A stretch of DNA of 7,081 nucleotides. Origin: Prevotellaceae bacterium. GTDB lineage: Bacteria; Bacteroidota; Bacteroidia; Bacteroidales; Bacteroidaceae. The position numbers and the translations under genes are program-made. The notes under the pieces are model-generated. The model was not told the DNA's origin. It searched no databases and saw only the letters and a list, made by a program, of their open reading frames with translations. This document shows positions 6,859 to 7,081 of the stretch, one piece after another; the first letter of the stretch is position 1; each line of letters starts with the position of its first letter. The stretch lies in assembly GCA_905371275.1 (NCBI GenBank), contig CAJPLH010000102.1:1-7081 (forward strand), given 5' to 3'.

Positions 6859-6908
6859 TTCTAGCTCTTCTAGAGCATCTAGTTCTTCTAGAGCCGCTAG
6901 TTATCTAG
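6852..6908 (-). repeat. Array 2: CTAG recurring every 9 bp
   Basis: CTAG occurs at 6852, 6861, 6870, 6879, 6888, 6897 and 6905, with exact 9-bp steps except the last (8 bp). Filler bases vary. On the exporter coding strand the block precedes the 7-bp block, the same order as in array 1. CTTCTAGAGC (plus strand) appears twice here (6867-6876, 6885-6894) and once in array 1 (4718-4727). A weak 18-bp superperiod is also visible, as alternating CTCTAGAAG and CTAGA forms on the minus strand. Confidence 0.95.
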
Positions 6909-6983
6909 AGCGTCTTGTTTGTTTTGTCATCTTGTTTCGAGAGCTCCGGTACATTGCAAGCCTCTATCTGCAAGAAAAAGAGA

Positions 6984-7014
6984 GCACTACGCACCAAAGG
7001 AGGAAGCGTAGTGC
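6984..7014 (-). terminator. Rho-independent terminator of the right-edge minus-strand gene
   Basis: GCACTACGC (6984-6992) and GCGTAGTGC (7006-7014) form a perfect 9-bp stem with a 13-nt loop. On the minus strand the stem is followed by TCTCTTTTTCTT, a good U-tract. The hairpin begins 23 nt after the stop codon at 7038-7040. On the minus strand GTAGTGC occurs once more, at 7041-7035 overlapping that stop codon, so a second, competing stem is possible. Confidence 0.75.
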
Positions 7015-7037
7015 GCAAAAAGAACTAAAGAGAAGCA

Positions 7038-7081
7038 CTACTTGTGCGTCTTCTTGTAATTATCATAGCGTTCTTTCAAAG
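7038..7081 (-). CDS. 3' end of an unidentified minus-strand gene (partial)
   Basis: On the minus strand the last codons read LKERYDNYKKTHK followed by TAG (complement of 7038-7040). The gene runs off the right edge, so only 13 full codons are seen. The other two minus-strand frames meet stops within these bases, and a strong hairpin plus T-tract terminator follows 23 nt later. Both facts support a real gene end. The tail is charged and Tyr/Lys-rich, too short to place in any family. It lies upstream of the exporter gene on the same strand, but the terminator between them suggests they are separate transcription units. Confidence 0.6.
   Translation of the reverse strand, partial: LKERYDNYKKTHK

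Overview
The window looks like chromosome from a Bacteroidota member, probably order Bacteroidales and perhaps Prevotella-like. The reasons are a candidate -7 element of the TAnnTTTG type, start codons without Shine-Dalgarno sequences, moderate GC, and a very large AlbA_2 (Schlafen-type) protein of a kind I associate with Bacteroidales. The genus is a guess. There is no rRNA, tRNA, CRISPR, transposase or phage gene.

Layout. Positions 1-475 are non-coding: an A-rich left edge without a convincing gene, then a candidate promoter (345-372) overlapped by an 8-bp inverted repeat. Positions 476-4657 (+) hold a 1393-residue multidomain protein with an AlbA_2 domain near residues 970-1110. Positions 4773-5354 (+) encode a four-helix CvpA-family membrane protein. 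Facing it at 5453-6805 (-) is a fused ThrE/YjjP-YjjB-type exporter. Between these convergent genes lies a perfect 18-bp stem hairpin (5387-5427). At the right edge, the last 13 codons of an unidentified minus-strand gene (7038-7081) are followed by a hairpin and T-tract terminator (6984-7014).

The most unusual content is a pair of compound tandem arrays, one directly upstream of each convergent gene. Each array has a block in which CTAG recurs every 9 bp with variable filler, and then a block of 7-bp units (CTAACGT type) that runs to within 0-3 bp of the start codon after a shared 13-bp end. The arrays lie in opposite chromosomal orientation, so the cvpA-like and thrE-like genes carry the same kind of 5' leader and the gene pair is bracketed by inverted arrays. 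This suggests a shared leader-level control, a dispersed repeat family that settles next to start codons, or a boundary of a gene cassette. The sequence alone cannot separate these.

In the first array the 9-bp period keeps the frame of the upstream large gene. Reading through its TAG stop would append a strongly hydrophobic 30-residue tail. I know of no named system that matches this arrangement.
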